Part shown: piece by piece, positions 23,104-32,422 of the stretch | Numbering within the stretch: position 1 is the first letter of the stretch | How the letters are laid out: every line of letters begins with the position of its first letter | Source of the DNA: Terriglobia bacterium | Lineage (GTDB): Bacteria; Acidobacteriota; Terriglobia; Terriglobales; Acidobacteriaceae | DNA length: 39,677 nucleotides | Direction: 5' to 3' | Assembly: GCA_020073105.1 (NCBI GenBank) | Contig: JAIQFW010000052.1 | Coordinates: 1-39,677, forward strand | Notes under the pieces: generated by a model | Told to the model about the DNA's origin: nothing | The model's database searches: none | The model's input: the letters and a program-made list of their open reading frames with translations, nothing else | Program-made: the position numbers and the translations under genes

Positions 23104-25368
23104 ATGCCCGTCCTCCGCGTCATCGTTTTGTGGCACCAGCATCAACCCTTCTACAAAGACTTGGTCACCGGCGAGTACCGCCTGCCCTGGGTCCGCCTCC
23201 ACGCGCTCAAAGACTATTACGGGATGGTCAAGCTGCTGGACGAGTTCCCCAATGTCCATCAGACCTTCAATTTGGTTCCCTCGCTGATTACCCAACTTCA
23301 GGACTATGTCGCTGGCACGGCCAAAGATCCGTTCCTGCTGGTGGCCTCCAAGCCTGCCCGCGATCTCACCCCGGAAGAGCGCCGCTTTGCCTTGCAATAC
23401 CTGTTCCAGGCAAACCCGGTGAACATGATCGGCCGCTATCCGCGCTATCGCGAACTGTGGGAGCGCTTCCGCGGCGCCGGCGATTCCCCCGCGCGCGCCG
23501 ACAAGTATTTTCAGCCCCAGGACTTCACCGACTTGCAGGTCCTCTCGCAAATCGCCTGGTTCGACGAATTCTTTCTCGACGATCCCAATATCGCTGCTCT
23601 GATCAAGAAGGAACGAGGATATTCCCTTGCCGACCAGAGCTTCGTCATCGCTCGCGAGCGCGAACTGCTGGGTAAAGTCTTGCCCGCGCACGCCACGGCG
23701 GCTCAGCAGGGAAGGATCGAAATCTCCACCTCGCCCTTTTACCATCCCATTCTGCCGCTGGTCTGTGACACCAACCAGGGAGCAATCTCTTCACCCGGAC
23801 TGCCCCTGCCGCAGAACCGTTTTCGCCATCGCGAAGATGCCCGCGAGCAGCTCAAACGCGGGCTTGATCTGCACCAGCAGGTTTTCGGCGTTCGTCCAGT
23901 CGGTGTGTGGCCGTCGGAAGGCAGCGTCTCCGAAGAAGTTCTGGCCATCGCCCAGAATCTGGGAGTGCAGTGGATGGCCACCGATGAAGGTGTCCTCGGT
24001 CGCACCCTCGGAATCAACTTTTCCCGCGACGGTGCCGGCCGCCTTTCCCTGCAGAACGCCGAGAAGCTTTACAACATTCATCGCTTCGAGGGCAGCTCCG
24101 CCCAGATGCACCTCATCTTCCGCGACCACACCATCTCCGATCTGGTCGGCTTTGTGTATTCGGGAATGCCGCCCGCGGACGCCGGTGCACACCTCATACA
24201 AAACATTAAACAAGCAGCTCAACCCATTCTTGATAAAGGGCGTGACGCCGTGATGCCGATCATTCTCGACGGCGAAAATGCCTGGGAATACTACCCGCAC
24301 TCGGGACGCGAGTTCCTGCGCCGCTTCTATGACATGCTGCAACGCGAACCCGGTGTCGAGGCGGTCACCGTCTCCGAGGCCATTGCCCGTCACAAGGGCT
24401 TCGGCCAGCTCACATTTCTGGTTCCGGGCTCCTGGATCAACGCCAATTTCAACGTTTGGATCGGCGCACCGGAAGACAACAAGTCCTGGGACTACCTCTA
24501 CCACGCCCACAAGTTCTATGCTGAAGCAGCGGCGCGCGCCAACGAGGCCCAAAGAAAACTCGCCTTCGAAGAGTTGCTCATCGCCGAAGGCAGCGACTGG
24601 AACTGGTGGTACGGTCCCGAGCACCACTCCGCCAACGACCGCGAGTTCGACGAACTCTACCGCAAGCATCTCTCCAACGTGTACCAGGCCCTTGGGGCAC
24701 CTCCACCGGATTACCTCGCCCAACCCATCGCCGCCGGGACCTCGCGGCCCGCGTTTGCGCCCCAGACCTCCTACATCCATCCCCGGGTGGCGGGTGACAT
24801 GGTCCGCTATTTCGAGTGGATGGGTGCGGCGGTTTACACCGCCGATCATCGTGCCGGCGCCATGCACGGCCAGCGGTTTCTAGTCGATTCGGTCTACGCT
24901 GGAATCGACGAGAGCCACGTCTATGGCCGCCTGGACTTCACCGAAAAAGTGCCGGAGATGGACTTCGGGTTGGTGGTGAACCTGGAATCCTGGGCAGCAG
25001 ACGCGCAGCGGCCGCGCCGGGCCTTGCGCATGGACGTGCAAGTCGAAGCGGGAAAGATGCAATCGTGGCAGGTGGGCGCGCCCAATGACGATCCACCCCT
25101 GGCCCGCTCGGAGCGCTTCCCGAATGACGTGAGAGTCGCGTTTGCGCGTAACTTCGAATTCAGACTCCCACTGACCTGGTTGCTGGCGACGCCGGTGGCC
25201 TCCTCCATCCAGACTCCGGCCGGCAAACCCACCACCCCGATCACCACCAAATTGCGCCTCCGCTTTAGTTTGTGGCAGAACCGCTTGCCGGTGGATGCTC
25301 TCCCCCTCGAAGGTTGGATCGAGCTGCCGCTGTTGAGTGAAGAAGAACTGGCCTCTCTCGCGTTCTGA
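23104..25368 (+). CDS. Glycoside hydrolase family 57 protein (alpha-glucan active)
   Basis: 754 residues. GH57 enzymes act on alpha-glucans as amylases, amylopullulanases, branching enzymes or 4-alpha-glucanotransferases. Motif 1 is WHQHQPFY at residues 10-17. The nucleophile region is GVWPSEGSVSEEVL with Glu272, and the acid/base is Asp389 in IILDGENAWEYYP. A helical region follows (YHAHKFYAEAAARANEAQ). A C-terminal beta-rich domain starts near residue 530. The layout fits the amylopullulanase-like branch with a DUF3536-type extension more than the shorter branching enzymes. No signal peptide is visible, so it is probably cytoplasmic and handles glycogen or maltodextrin. ATG 23104 matches the family start. 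Confidence 0.88.
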   Translation: MPVLRVIVLWHQHQPFYKDLVTGEYRLPWVRLHALKDYYGMVKLLDEFPNVHQTFNLVPSLITQLQDYVAGTAKDPFLLVASKPARDLTPEERRFALQYLFQANPVNMIGRYPRYRELWERFRGAGDSPARADKYFQPQDFTDLQVLSQIAWFDEFFLDDPNIAALIKKERGYSLADQSFVIARERELLGKVLPAHATAAQQGRIEISTSPFYHPILPLVCDTNQGAISSPGLPLPQNRFRHREDAREQLKRGLDLHQQVFGVRPVGVWPSEGSVSEEVLAIAQNLGVQWMATDEGVLGRTLGINFSRDGAGRLSLQNAEKLYNIHRFEGSSAQMHLIFRDHTISDLVGFVYSGMPPADAGAHLIQNIKQAAQPILDKGRDAVMPIILDGENAWEYYPHSGREFLRRFYDMLQREPGVEAVTVSEAIARHKGFGQLTFLVPGSWINANFNVWIGAPEDNKSWDYLYHAHKFYAEAAARANEAQRKLAFEELLIAEGSDWNWWYGPEHHSANDREFDELYRKHLSNVYQALGAPPPDYLAQPIAAGTSRPAFAPQTSYIHPRVAGDMVRYFEWMGAAVYTADHRAGAMHGQRFLVDSVYAGIDESHVYGRLDFTEKVPEMDFGLVVNLESWAADAQRPRRALRMDVQVEAGKMQSWQVGAPNDDPPLARSERFPNDVRVAFARNFEFRLPLTWLLATPVASSIQTPAGKPTTPITTKLRLRFSLWQNRLPVDALPLEGWIELPLLSEEELASLAF

Positions 25369-25529
25369 AAACCGGGTTTTGCAATCCTTGCCCGTCGGTG
25401 ATCCGCGTCACACCACAAACGCAAAAGTACCCTTACCAAAGTGTGCGGGCACGCGTCTGCAAATCACATCCCTCACGAGCAAAATTTCGGATCATGGTGG
25501 CAGAAGCTTCGGTTGATCGGAGACGAGAT

Positions 25530-25892
25530 ATGCCTTTCTTGGAGACATCCACGGCGCACACGGCACATAACGACGGCGCGCTGCAGGAACGACGAAAATA
25601 CCCCCGCCTGAAGATCGGCGTGCCGGTCGAATTCAAGACGGAAGGCGCGGATTGCATGACCCGCGCCCAGACATCCGACATCAGCTGTGGAGGCTGCTAC
25701 ATCGAGATGAACTTCACCTTGCCAGTGGGCACAAAACTGGATTTCGTCCTCTGGCTGAACGGCGAAAAGCTGGCCACCAAGGCTGCCGTCGCCACCCACC
25801 ATCCATATTTCGGGAAGGGCATCCAATTCGTGGATATGTCAGTCGCAGACCTGAACCGGCTGAACCGCTTCCTCAACGCCGGGTTACGGTAA
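25530..25892 (+). CDS. PilZ-domain protein, putative c-di-GMP receptor
   Basis: 120 residues from ATG 25530, which has GGAG at 25519-25522 seven bases upstream. The frame is open back to 25398 with ATG 25494 as an alternative. The PilZ ligand motif is complete: RRKYPR (R22-x-x-x-R26) and DISCGG (D50-x-S52-x-x-G55). These residues bind cyclic di-GMP in known PilZ proteins. There is no other domain, so it probably works by binding a partner protein. It stands alone between the GH57 gene and a convergent operon. Confidence 0.88.
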   Translation: MPFLETSTAHTAHNDGALQERRKYPRLKIGVPVEFKTEGADCMTRAQTSDISCGGCYIEMNFTLPVGTKLDFVLWLNGEKLATKAAVATHHPYFGKGIQFVDMSVADLNRLNRFLNAGLR

Positions 25893-25900
25893 AACAGGAA

Positions 25901-25923
25901 GGCCGGAGGAGGTTCCTCCGGCC
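25901..25923. terminator. Bidirectional terminator-like hairpin
   Basis: Perfect 10-base arms GGCCGGAGGA (25901-25910) / TCCTCCGGCC (25914-25923), loop GGT. It sits between the convergent stops of the PilZ gene and the TrbI-like gene and is a good candidate for ending both transcripts. Confidence 0.65.
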
Positions 25924-25962
25924 CTCTGGGAACTGCCAACCGAGAACTGTGAACTGGTTTTT

Positions 25963-26595
25963 CTACTGCCCTCCGGTGGTTACCGGTGCCATCTCCAGCG
26001 GGCGGCTCAATTCCATCACCAGCTCTGTGCCTGAGGGAAGCACGGCTGAATTCTTCTTGCCCAGCCAGTGGGCCACGGTGGCGGTTGCGCCAATCGCTCC
26101 GCCGATTAGCAGGCCCTTGCCCCCACCGGCCAGACCGCCGATCAGCATCCCACCGCCTGTGCCCATCCCGATTTCGGTCAGGTCCTTGCCGTCATGCCCT
26201 TTGCCCTTGAACTGACCCTCCTCGTTCACATCGGTGCCGTTCCGCAGGCTGGTATCCACCAGGCTGGCGTTCAGCATGAACCGGTCGCCGTTGGGCATGA
26301 TCAGCGTCTCGGGGAAAATGCCGATGGTGGGTTTGCCCGAGACTCGGCGTGGTTCGCTCACCTGCGTCACCCGGCCTTGCACCGTGGCCCCGATGGGGAT
26401 GACAGCCTTGCCGTCAAGCATTACAGCTTCAGTTACTCTGCCGGAAAACGGATCGCCGGTCTTGCTGGAGAAAGTGGCCAGGGTGCTGTCCAGCTTGACC
26501 TTCAGGGTCGTGCCCGTCGGCAAGGAAACATTGTTTTGCGCTATCGCTGCAGCCGATAACACAATCACACCAAGCAACACTGCTAACTTCTTCAT
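25963..26595 (-). CDS. Exported protein with TrbI/VirB10-like beta domain and glycine-zipper
   Basis: 210 residues with a clean signal peptide (MKKLAVLLGVIVLSAAAIAQ). The mature part starts LPTGTTLKVKLDSTLATFSS, then GDPFSGRVTEAV and AVIPIGATVQGRVTQV, the pattern of TrbI/VirB10 C-terminal beta domains. The middle has a Gly-rich membrane-like zipper (GMGTGGGMLIGGLAGGGKG). Near the end a second strand pair LPSGTELVMELSRPL repeats the first. Such proteins sit in the periplasm or outer membrane; no conjugation genes are near. Its AGGAGG ribosome site (26601-26606) lies inside the end of the upstream selenoprotein gene and its ATG is one base after that gene's TGA, so the two are tightly coupled. 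Confidence 0.75.
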   Translation of the reverse strand: MKKLAVLLGVIVLSAAAIAQNNVSLPTGTTLKVKLDSTLATFSSKTGDPFSGRVTEAVMLDGKAVIPIGATVQGRVTQVSEPRRVSGKPTIGIFPETLIMPNGDRFMLNASLVDTSLRNGTDVNEEGQFKGKGHDGKDLTEIGMGTGGGMLIGGLAGGGKGLLIGGAIGATATVAHWLGKKNSAVLPSGTELVMELSRPLEMAPVTTGGQ

Positions 26596-26596
26596 T

Positions 26597-27115
26597 TCAG
26601 CCTCCTGAGGTCTCTGGATTTTCCAACTTCTTCGCGACTTCCAAAACTGCTTCCAGGGGAATCCGGTCGGTCTGGGACGCTCCCCGGTAGATGAACCGTA
26701 CCGTCCCGGTTCGGTCGATCAGCAACGTCGCTGGATGCGCGATGTTGAAGGCATCGTGCCCGATGCGGTGATAGAGTCCATACGCCTTCGTGACAGTGCG
26801 GTCTTCATCCAACAAGAACGGAAATGACACCGGATGCTCCGTCAGGAACTTGGCCGGTTTGAACATGCCTTCGCGTTTCTCGGCAGCGATAAATACCGCC
26901 TGCAGTCCAACCTGACTGATTTCGTTCTTCAACGACTCAAACTGAGCCATGCGTTTCACGCAATTGGGTCACCACGTCCCGCGCAGGAAGTCCAAAATGA
27001 TCGGTCCCCTGGACAGTAAACCGCTGAGGGAAAACACCCCCTCTCGATTGGCCGCTGAGAGTGAAAAATCCGGCGCCCGCGAGCCAATGCCCAGAGTTTC
27101 GGTGACATTTTGCAT
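26597..27115 (-). CDS. Peroxiredoxin-like (AhpC/TSA) protein with in-frame TGA read as selenocysteine
   Basis: Read from ATG 27115 to the final TGA at 26599-26597 there are 172 codons. Codon 49 is TGA (26971-26969). Before it stands GSRAPDFSLSAANREGVFSL ... IILDFLRGTW, and after it PNCVKRMAQFESLKNEI, then PVSFPFLLDEDRTVTKAYGLY and HPATLLIDRTGTVRFIYRG. This is one unbroken AhpC/TSA thioredoxin-fold protein of normal length with no frame change. The TGA falls exactly on the first Cys of a W-C-x-x-C active site, giving U49-P-N-C52. A stem-loop follows at the expected distance. Sec at the redox position would make a reactive thiol-peroxidase-like enzyme. Alternatives are a nonsense mutation or restart at GTG 26959, but a restart would lose the active site. 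No Sec machinery gene is in the window. Confidence 0.88.
26932..26950 (-). promoter_or_regulatory. Candidate bacterial SECIS element
   Basis: On the transcript strand an 8-base stem ATGGCTCA / TGAGTCGT (two G-U type pairs) closes a GUU loop. The loop begins 26 bases after the recoded TGA. Bacterial SECIS elements lie just downstream of the UGA inside the coding region and carry a G or GU in a small apical loop, which fits. A second, closer hairpin (TGCGT-GAA-ACGCA, 26961-26949 on the minus strand) overlaps it and may compete. Confidence 0.65.
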
Positions 27116-27267
27116 CCTTCACTCGACTTTACGGGAGACGCGTAACCGGAACAAGACTCGAAGAGGACAACGAACCATGCGAGGCAACGCCGGGAGCAAC
27201 CATGGCCGCGGATCACCTTTTTCGCCCACTGTATCCCTTGTCACACTTCTTTTCGCATCGCCTGATT

Positions 27268-27273
27268 TATAAT
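27268..27273 (+). promoter_or_regulatory. -10 box of the enolase promoter
   Basis: A perfect TATAAT lies 36 bases before the eno start. No good -35 hexamer stands at 16-18 bases; TTGTCA at about 27238 is 24 bases away, too far. The 27116-27309 gap is the divergent control region for eno and the selenoprotein gene; nothing else was recognised in it. Confidence 0.5.
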
Positions 27274-27285
27274 CCCCGCTTCTAG

Positions 27286-28602
<1,317 letters not shown>

Positions 28603-28635
28603 AGGAGTGCGACTAGAGAATAGTACCTTGCCTAA

Positions 28636-28664
28636 TTGACTTAGCTAAGAACTTAGTCTATATT
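28636..28664 (+). promoter_or_regulatory. Promoter with embedded operator for the toxin-antitoxin pair
   Basis: TTGACT (28636-28641) and TATATT (28659-28664) are 17 bases apart, near-consensus -35 and -10 boxes. Between them lies the palindrome CTAAG-AA-CTTAG (28645-28656) and a direct repeat ACTTAG (28639 and 28651). Transcription should begin about 28671, one base before the ATG, and no Shine-Dalgarno exists. The antitoxin mRNA is therefore probably leaderless, and antitoxin binding at the palindrome would block the promoter. Confidence 0.7.
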
Positions 28665-28671
28665 TATCGTC

Positions 28672-28902
28672 ATGGAAGTCAACATCCACGAGGCCAAGAC
28701 CCATCTCTCGCGCTTGCTGGAACGGGTTGCGATGGGGGAAGAGGTGGTTATTGCGAAGGCGGGCAAGCCGGTGGCGAAACTGGTGGCCGTCGAAAAGCAC
28801 CCCAAAAAACGAATCCTCGGATCAGCGAAGGGCGAGTTCGTAGTACCCGACGATTTCAACGATCCACTGCCTAAAGAGATCGAGGACCTGTTCTGGCAAT
28901 GA
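28672..28902 (+). CDS. Antitoxin of the Phd/YefM (VapB-like) family
   Basis: 76 residues. The N-terminal DNA-binding fold reads VNIHEAKTHLSRLLERVAMGEEVVIAKAGKPVAKLVAV, the classical Phd/YefM signature. The acidic C-terminus (VVPDDFNDPLPKEIEDLFWQ) is the usual toxin-wrapping tail. Its stop overlaps the toxin start by ATGA. Like its family it should neutralise the toxin and repress the operon, probably through the palindrome in its promoter. Confidence 0.93.
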   Translation: MEVNIHEAKTHLSRLLERVAMGEEVVIAKAGKPVAKLVAVEKHPKKRILGSAKGEFVVPDDFNDPLPKEIEDLFWQ

Positions 28903-29282
28903 AGGCGCTCCTCGACACTCACACTTTCTTGTGGGCGATTGCAAACGACCCAAAGCTATCCCGCCGGGCGCAGCAGCTTTTCATCGGCCCCAGTGATCTT
29001 TCCTTCAGCGTGGCCAGTATCTGGGAGATCGTGACCAAATCGCAGACCGGCAGACTGGATCTACCGAAGCCCGTTGGTCCGTATGTGGTGAAGAAACTGG
29101 CGGAGAATAGGATTGGAGTGTTGCCTTTAGGGTTGGATCACGTTTTGCGGCTCGAAAGCTTAAGCCTTCATCACCGCGATCCGTTTGATCGCATTCTCAT
29201 TGCGCAGAGCCTGGAGGAGGGCCTGCCGTTGGTGACGGCTGATCCCCTGTTTGACCGGTATCCGATCCAGGTGATTTGGTAA
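28899..29282 (+). CDS. PIN-domain toxin (VapC-like ribonuclease)
   Basis: 127 residues of PIN domain. The acidic active-site residues are Asp6 (LLDTHTFLWA), Glu near 44 (SIWEIVTKSQTGRL), Asp near 94 (HHRDPFDRILIAQSL) and a final Asp in VTADPLFDRY. All are present, so the metal-dependent RNase should be functional. Typical VapC toxins cut initiator tRNA or rRNA. Translation is coupled to the antitoxin by a four-base overlap. Confidence 0.93.
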   Translation: MKALLDTHTFLWAIANDPKLSRRAQQLFIGPSDLSFSVASIWEIVTKSQTGRLDLPKPVGPYVVKKLAENRIGVLPLGLDHVLRLESLSLHHRDPFDRILIAQSLEEGLPLVTADPLFDRYPIQVIW

Positions 29283-29327
29283 TTCTAGTCCGGGCTCACC
29301 CGCGCAAATCCGCGGCGCAATCGATCT

Positions 29328-29831
29328 TCAGAACCCCATCCGGTCATCCGCCGAGGGCCCATACGTCGCCGGTAGCGGCTTGTCGTTCAATCGCAGATAT
29401 ACCCCTAGCTGGGCCCGGTGATGCACCAGGTGGTTAATAAACATTTGCCGGTAAGCCAGAAAGCGTCCTCCGCTAAAGATAGTCTTCCCTTGAAAACTAA
29501 GCTTCCAGTCCTGCATCCAGGCTTCGTCTGTCGTGTTCTGTAACACCGTTCGGGCTTTGGCGACATCTTCGTCAAATGCCTTCAACAGGCCCTGCAACTC
29601 GAACGGAGGACGCGAGCGGCTTCCGGCAGTGCTGAAGTCCAGTTCCGGGGTCGTCAAAATAATGACCCCAAAGCCTGCCAGTTCGGCCACGTGCGGGGCC
29701 AGCTTGTCCAATGGCATGGACTTGGGATGAGGCGTAAAGTCTTTCTTGTCGAACGGGACCCGCTCCAGCATGGTCCGCGTAGTCTTCATTTCCTGGTCGA
29801 ATTCCGGCAATAGCAACTGGCTGATCGGCAT
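29328..29831 (-). CDS. DinB-family protein
   Basis: 167 residues from ATG 29831, which has GGAG five bases upstream; a longer frame to 29879 is possible. DinB proteins form a four-helix bundle with a three-histidine metal site. Here HVAELAGFG in the first part and NHLVHHRAQLGVYLRL in the last provide the histidines. Substrates of most members are unknown; some are bacillithiol- or mycothiol-dependent S-transferases. Bacillithiol synthesis is suggested in this genome by bshC at 33850, which makes a thiol S-transferase role worth considering. Confidence 0.85.
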   Translation of the reverse strand: MPISQLLLPEFDQEMKTTRTMLERVPFDKKDFTPHPKSMPLDKLAPHVAELAGFGVIILTTPELDFSTAGSRSRPPFELQGLLKAFDEDVAKARTVLQNTTDEAWMQDWKLSFQGKTIFSGGRFLAYRQMFINHLVHHRAQLGVYLRLNDKPLPATYGPSADDRMGF

Positions 29832-29916
29832 GGTTTCTCCCGCCTCGGTTGGACGCCTGACGCCAGACCTCGGATGCATTTAATATCATGCCTGGAGACT
29901 CCTTCGAAACCGTCTT

Positions 29917-30468
29917 ATGAAAATCCATACACCGCTCCTCTTTTTGATACTCGCGACCGCCAGCGTGTTCGGCCAACAGCCGTCGGCGGCCACTAAGACC
30001 CCCGTGCCCGCCACTCGCGCCGACATCCTCCGCCTGTTCCGGGCCATGAACACCGACCAGCAGGTGAGGGAAGTCATGCAACAGGTGTTAGCACAGTCCC
30101 GTGCCCTCAGCCGCGAAGCCATCAAACAGCGGCATCCCGACGTCACCGAAGCCGAACTCGACCGCATGGACAAGGATAGCGAGGAAATTGCCAGGACTTT
30201 TCCCGTCGCGGAACTGATTCAGGACATGGTTCCCGTCTATCAGAAGCACCTGAACAAAGCCGACGTCACCACCATGATCGCCTTTTATTCTTCACCCACG
30301 GGGAAAAAGCTTCTGCGCGAAATGCCCGCCATTTCCGCGGAAGGCATACAGGCCGTCTATCCTCGCCTGCAGAAGAGCATTGATGAAACCCTGCGGCGTG
30401 CCCAAGAGAAGGTGGAAGTGCAGAACCCGGCGGCGCCCGCGCCCAAGACACCCGACGATAAGAAGTAA
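29917..30468 (+). CDS. Exported DUF2059-domain protein
   Basis: 183 residues. A signal peptide (LLFLILATASVFG) precedes a helical domain with VPVYQKHLNKADVTTMIAFYSSPTGKKLLREMP, the recognisable DUF2059 core. The function of DUF2059 is unknown. The C-terminus is Pro/Ala/Lys-rich. It is divergent from the DinB gene with an 85-base gap; no good ribosome site is seen. Confidence 0.85.
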   Translation: MKIHTPLLFLILATASVFGQQPSAATKTPVPATRADILRLFRAMNTDQQVREVMQQVLAQSRALSREAIKQRHPDVTEAELDRMDKDSEEIARTFPVAELIQDMVPVYQKHLNKADVTTMIAFYSSPTGKKLLREMPAISAEGIQAVYPRLQKSIDETLRRAQEKVEVQNPAAPAPKTPDDKK

Positions 30469-30479
30469 GCTTGCATTAT

Positions 30480-30690
30480 CCGTGTTCATCCATGAAAATC
30501 CGTGGCTGGTTTTCATCTGCGACAATCTGCGGCGTTTCTTTGCGGATCGAGACCGAAATAGTCTTGATTTGAAACTCTCGCTCCCCTCCTATAGATTCTT
30601 TTCTTGCTGTTTTCTCCGTGTCTCTGTGTCTCTGTGGTGAAATGGTTCTTTGGATCCGTGTTCATCCGCTAAAATCCGTCGCTGTTTTTG
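30480..30690 (+). repeat. Cluster of dispersed intergenic repeat units
   Basis: Three degenerate units fill the gap before gpmI: CCGTGTTCATCC-type units at about 30480-30510 and 30655-30690, and a CTCCGTGTCTCTGTGT tract at about 30614-30640. The tract resembles units at 32381, 38440 and 39264. They contain no open frame and no clear hairpin. Confidence 0.55.
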
Positions 30691-30715
30691 AATTAGCCGG
30701 AAGCTAGGAGCCGCC

Positions 30716-32326
30716 TTGCGTCCCAGACCTCTCGTCCTCATCATCCTCGACGGCTGGGGTTACCGAGCCGAAACCAACGCCAATGCCATCGCCCTCGCCC
30801 GAAAACCGACCTACGACCGCCTGCTGCACGAGTATCCCAACACTCTCATCCACACCAGTGGCCCCTATGTCGGCCTGCCTGACGGGCAGATGGGCAACAG
30901 CGAGGTCGGCCACCTCAACATCGGTGCCGGGCGCATCGTGCACATGGACAGCACCCGCATCGAGCTGATGATCCAGAATGGCGACTTCTTCTCCCACCCT
31001 GTCCTGGTCGCCGCCATGAAGAATGCCCGCACCAGAGGCCGCCGCCTCCACCTGTTCGGTCTGGTCTCCGACGGCGGCGTGCATTCCTACCAAACCCACC
31101 TCCACGCCCTGTTGAAGATGGCCAAGCAGCAAGGAGTGGATCGCGTCTTCGTCCACGCTTTCATGGACGGCCGCGACACCCTGCCCACCAACGGCGCTGG
31201 ATACCTCGAGCAGCTCCAACAGAAGATCCGTGAGTACAACACCGGTAAGATCGCCAGCGTCAACGGACGCTACTACGCCATGGACCGCGACCGCCGCTGG
31301 GAGCGCATCGCCAAAGCTTTTAACGCCATGGTTTATGGCGACGGCGAGGCCGGGAAGTACGTCGACGCCGTCCAGGGGGTCAAAGATTCCTACAACAAAG
31401 GTGTGACTGACGAATTCATCGTGCCCTTCGTTTGCGTCGACAACCGCGGCGAGCCACTGACTACGATTCGTGACGAAGACTCCTGCATCTGCTTCAATTT
31501 CCGCGCCGACCGCGTTCGCCAGATCACCCGTGCCCTAGCCCGAAACTCCGGCCTCAACGAAAAGGCCGGGCGCGATCTGCCCGGCGCCGATGACCTCGAC
31601 GCCGCCATTCCTCGCGACCGAGTCCCCAAGAATTTGCACTACGTCTGCATGACTCGATATGACAAGGGCTTCAGCCTGCCGGTGGTCATCCCGCCAGAGT
31701 CAATGAACAACATACTGGCCAATGTCATGGCCCAGATGAACATGCGCAACCTGCGCGTGGCCGAGACCGAGAAGTACGCCCACGTTACCTATTTCTTTAA
31801 CGGCGGAGTAGAGCAGCCTTTTCCCGGCGAGGATCGGGTTCTTGTCCCCTCGCCCAAGGTCGCCACCTACGATCTGAAACCAGAGATGAGCGCTGGCGGT
31901 ATCGCCGACGCCGTCGTCAAAGCCGTAAACGACGGCACCTTCGACGTCATCATTGTGAATTTCGCCAACGCCGACATGGTAGGCCACTCCGGCAAGATCG
32001 AACCTACGGTGAAAGCCGTCGAGACCGTCGACGTCTGCCTAGGCCGCATCGAGCCTGCGGTTCGGGCCAAAGGCGGCGCTATACTCATCACCGCCGACCA
32101 CGGCAACGCTGAGATGATGATTGATCCCGCGACTGGCGGGCCACACACCGCGCACACCACTAACCCCGTACCATTTATTGTGATTGCCGAAAACAGTAAG
32201 CAATTCACCCTCAGACCAGACGGCTCGCTGCGCGATATCTCGCCTACAATCCTAGGGATGCTTGGCCTCGACGAACCGAAAGAGATGACTGGCCAGGATT
32301 TGCGGGTACCCATGAAGGGCAAATGA
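30716..32326 (+). CDS. gpmI: 2,3-bisphosphoglycerate-independent phosphoglycerate mutase
   Basis: 536 residues; the enzyme interconverts 3- and 2-phosphoglycerate using two Mn ions and a phosphoserine. It starts with TTG 30716, with AGGAG at 30706-30710 five bases upstream. The metal/nucleophile sites are Asp12 (ILDGWGYR) and Ser62 ([12 protein letters not shown]), as in the family. The C-terminal metal cluster is NADMVGHSG and [10 protein letters not shown], followed by [10 protein letters not shown]. The length and all motifs are normal. It functions just before enolase in glycolysis, though the genes are separated. Confidence 0.96.
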   Translation: MRPRPLVLIILDGWGYRAETNANAIALARKPTYDRLLHEYPNTLIHTSGPYVGLPDGQMGNSEVGHLNIGAGRIVHMDSTRIELMIQNGDFFSHPVLVAAMKNARTRGRRLHLFGLVSDGGVHSYQTHLHALLKMAKQQGVDRVFVHAFMDGRDTLPTNGAGYLEQLQQKIREYNTGKIASVNGRYYAMDRDRRWERIAKAFNAMVYGDGEAGKYVDAVQGVKDSYNKGVTDEFIVPFVCVDNRGEPLTTIRDEDSCICFNFRADRVRQITRALARNSGLNEKAGRDLPGADDLDAAIPRDRVPKNLHYVCMTRYDKGFSLPVVIPPESMNNILANVMAQMNMRNLRVAETEKYAHVTYFFNGGVEQPFPGEDRVLVPSPKVATYDLKPEMSAGGIADAVVKAVNDGTFDVIIVNFANADMVGHSGKIEPTVKAVETVDVCLGRIEPAVRAKGGAILITADHGNAEMMIDPATGGPHTAHTTNPVPFIVIAENSKQFTLRPDGSLRDISPTILGMLGLDEPKEMTGQDLRVPMKGK

Positions 32327-32380
32327 GAACCGCGGACGATGCCGGAAACGCCGAGGAAAGAACACACCCTTTTCTTTGAT

Positions 32381-32410
32381 CCTCTGCGTACTTTGCGTAC
32401 TCTGCGTTAA
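32381..32410 (+). repeat. CTCTGCGTACT repeat unit
   Basis: A run of three related words (CTCTGCGTACT, TTTGCGTACT, CTCTGCGTTA) immediately precedes the dehydrogenase start at 32423. It belongs with the CTCTGTG-type units at 30614, 38440 and 39264. Confidence 0.5.
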
Positions 32411-32422
32411 GATTCGTTTCCC

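Noticed and set aside
23791-24867. A 358-residue minus-strand ORF
   Set aside because: Antisense shadow of the GH57 gene; low-complexity composition and no domain.
26597-26959. Separate 120-residue protein starting at GTG 26959
   Set aside because: It would begin inside the thioredoxin fold without the active site; the same frame continues upstream through a single TGA with coherent family sequence.
26937-27216. Two short minus-strand frames of 61 and 86 residues over the peroxiredoxin start
   Set aside because: They are out of frame with the recognisable peroxiredoxin sequence and have no family similarity.
30480-30690. CRISPR array
   Set aside because: The repeated words are degenerate, not regularly spaced and have no spacers of constant length.
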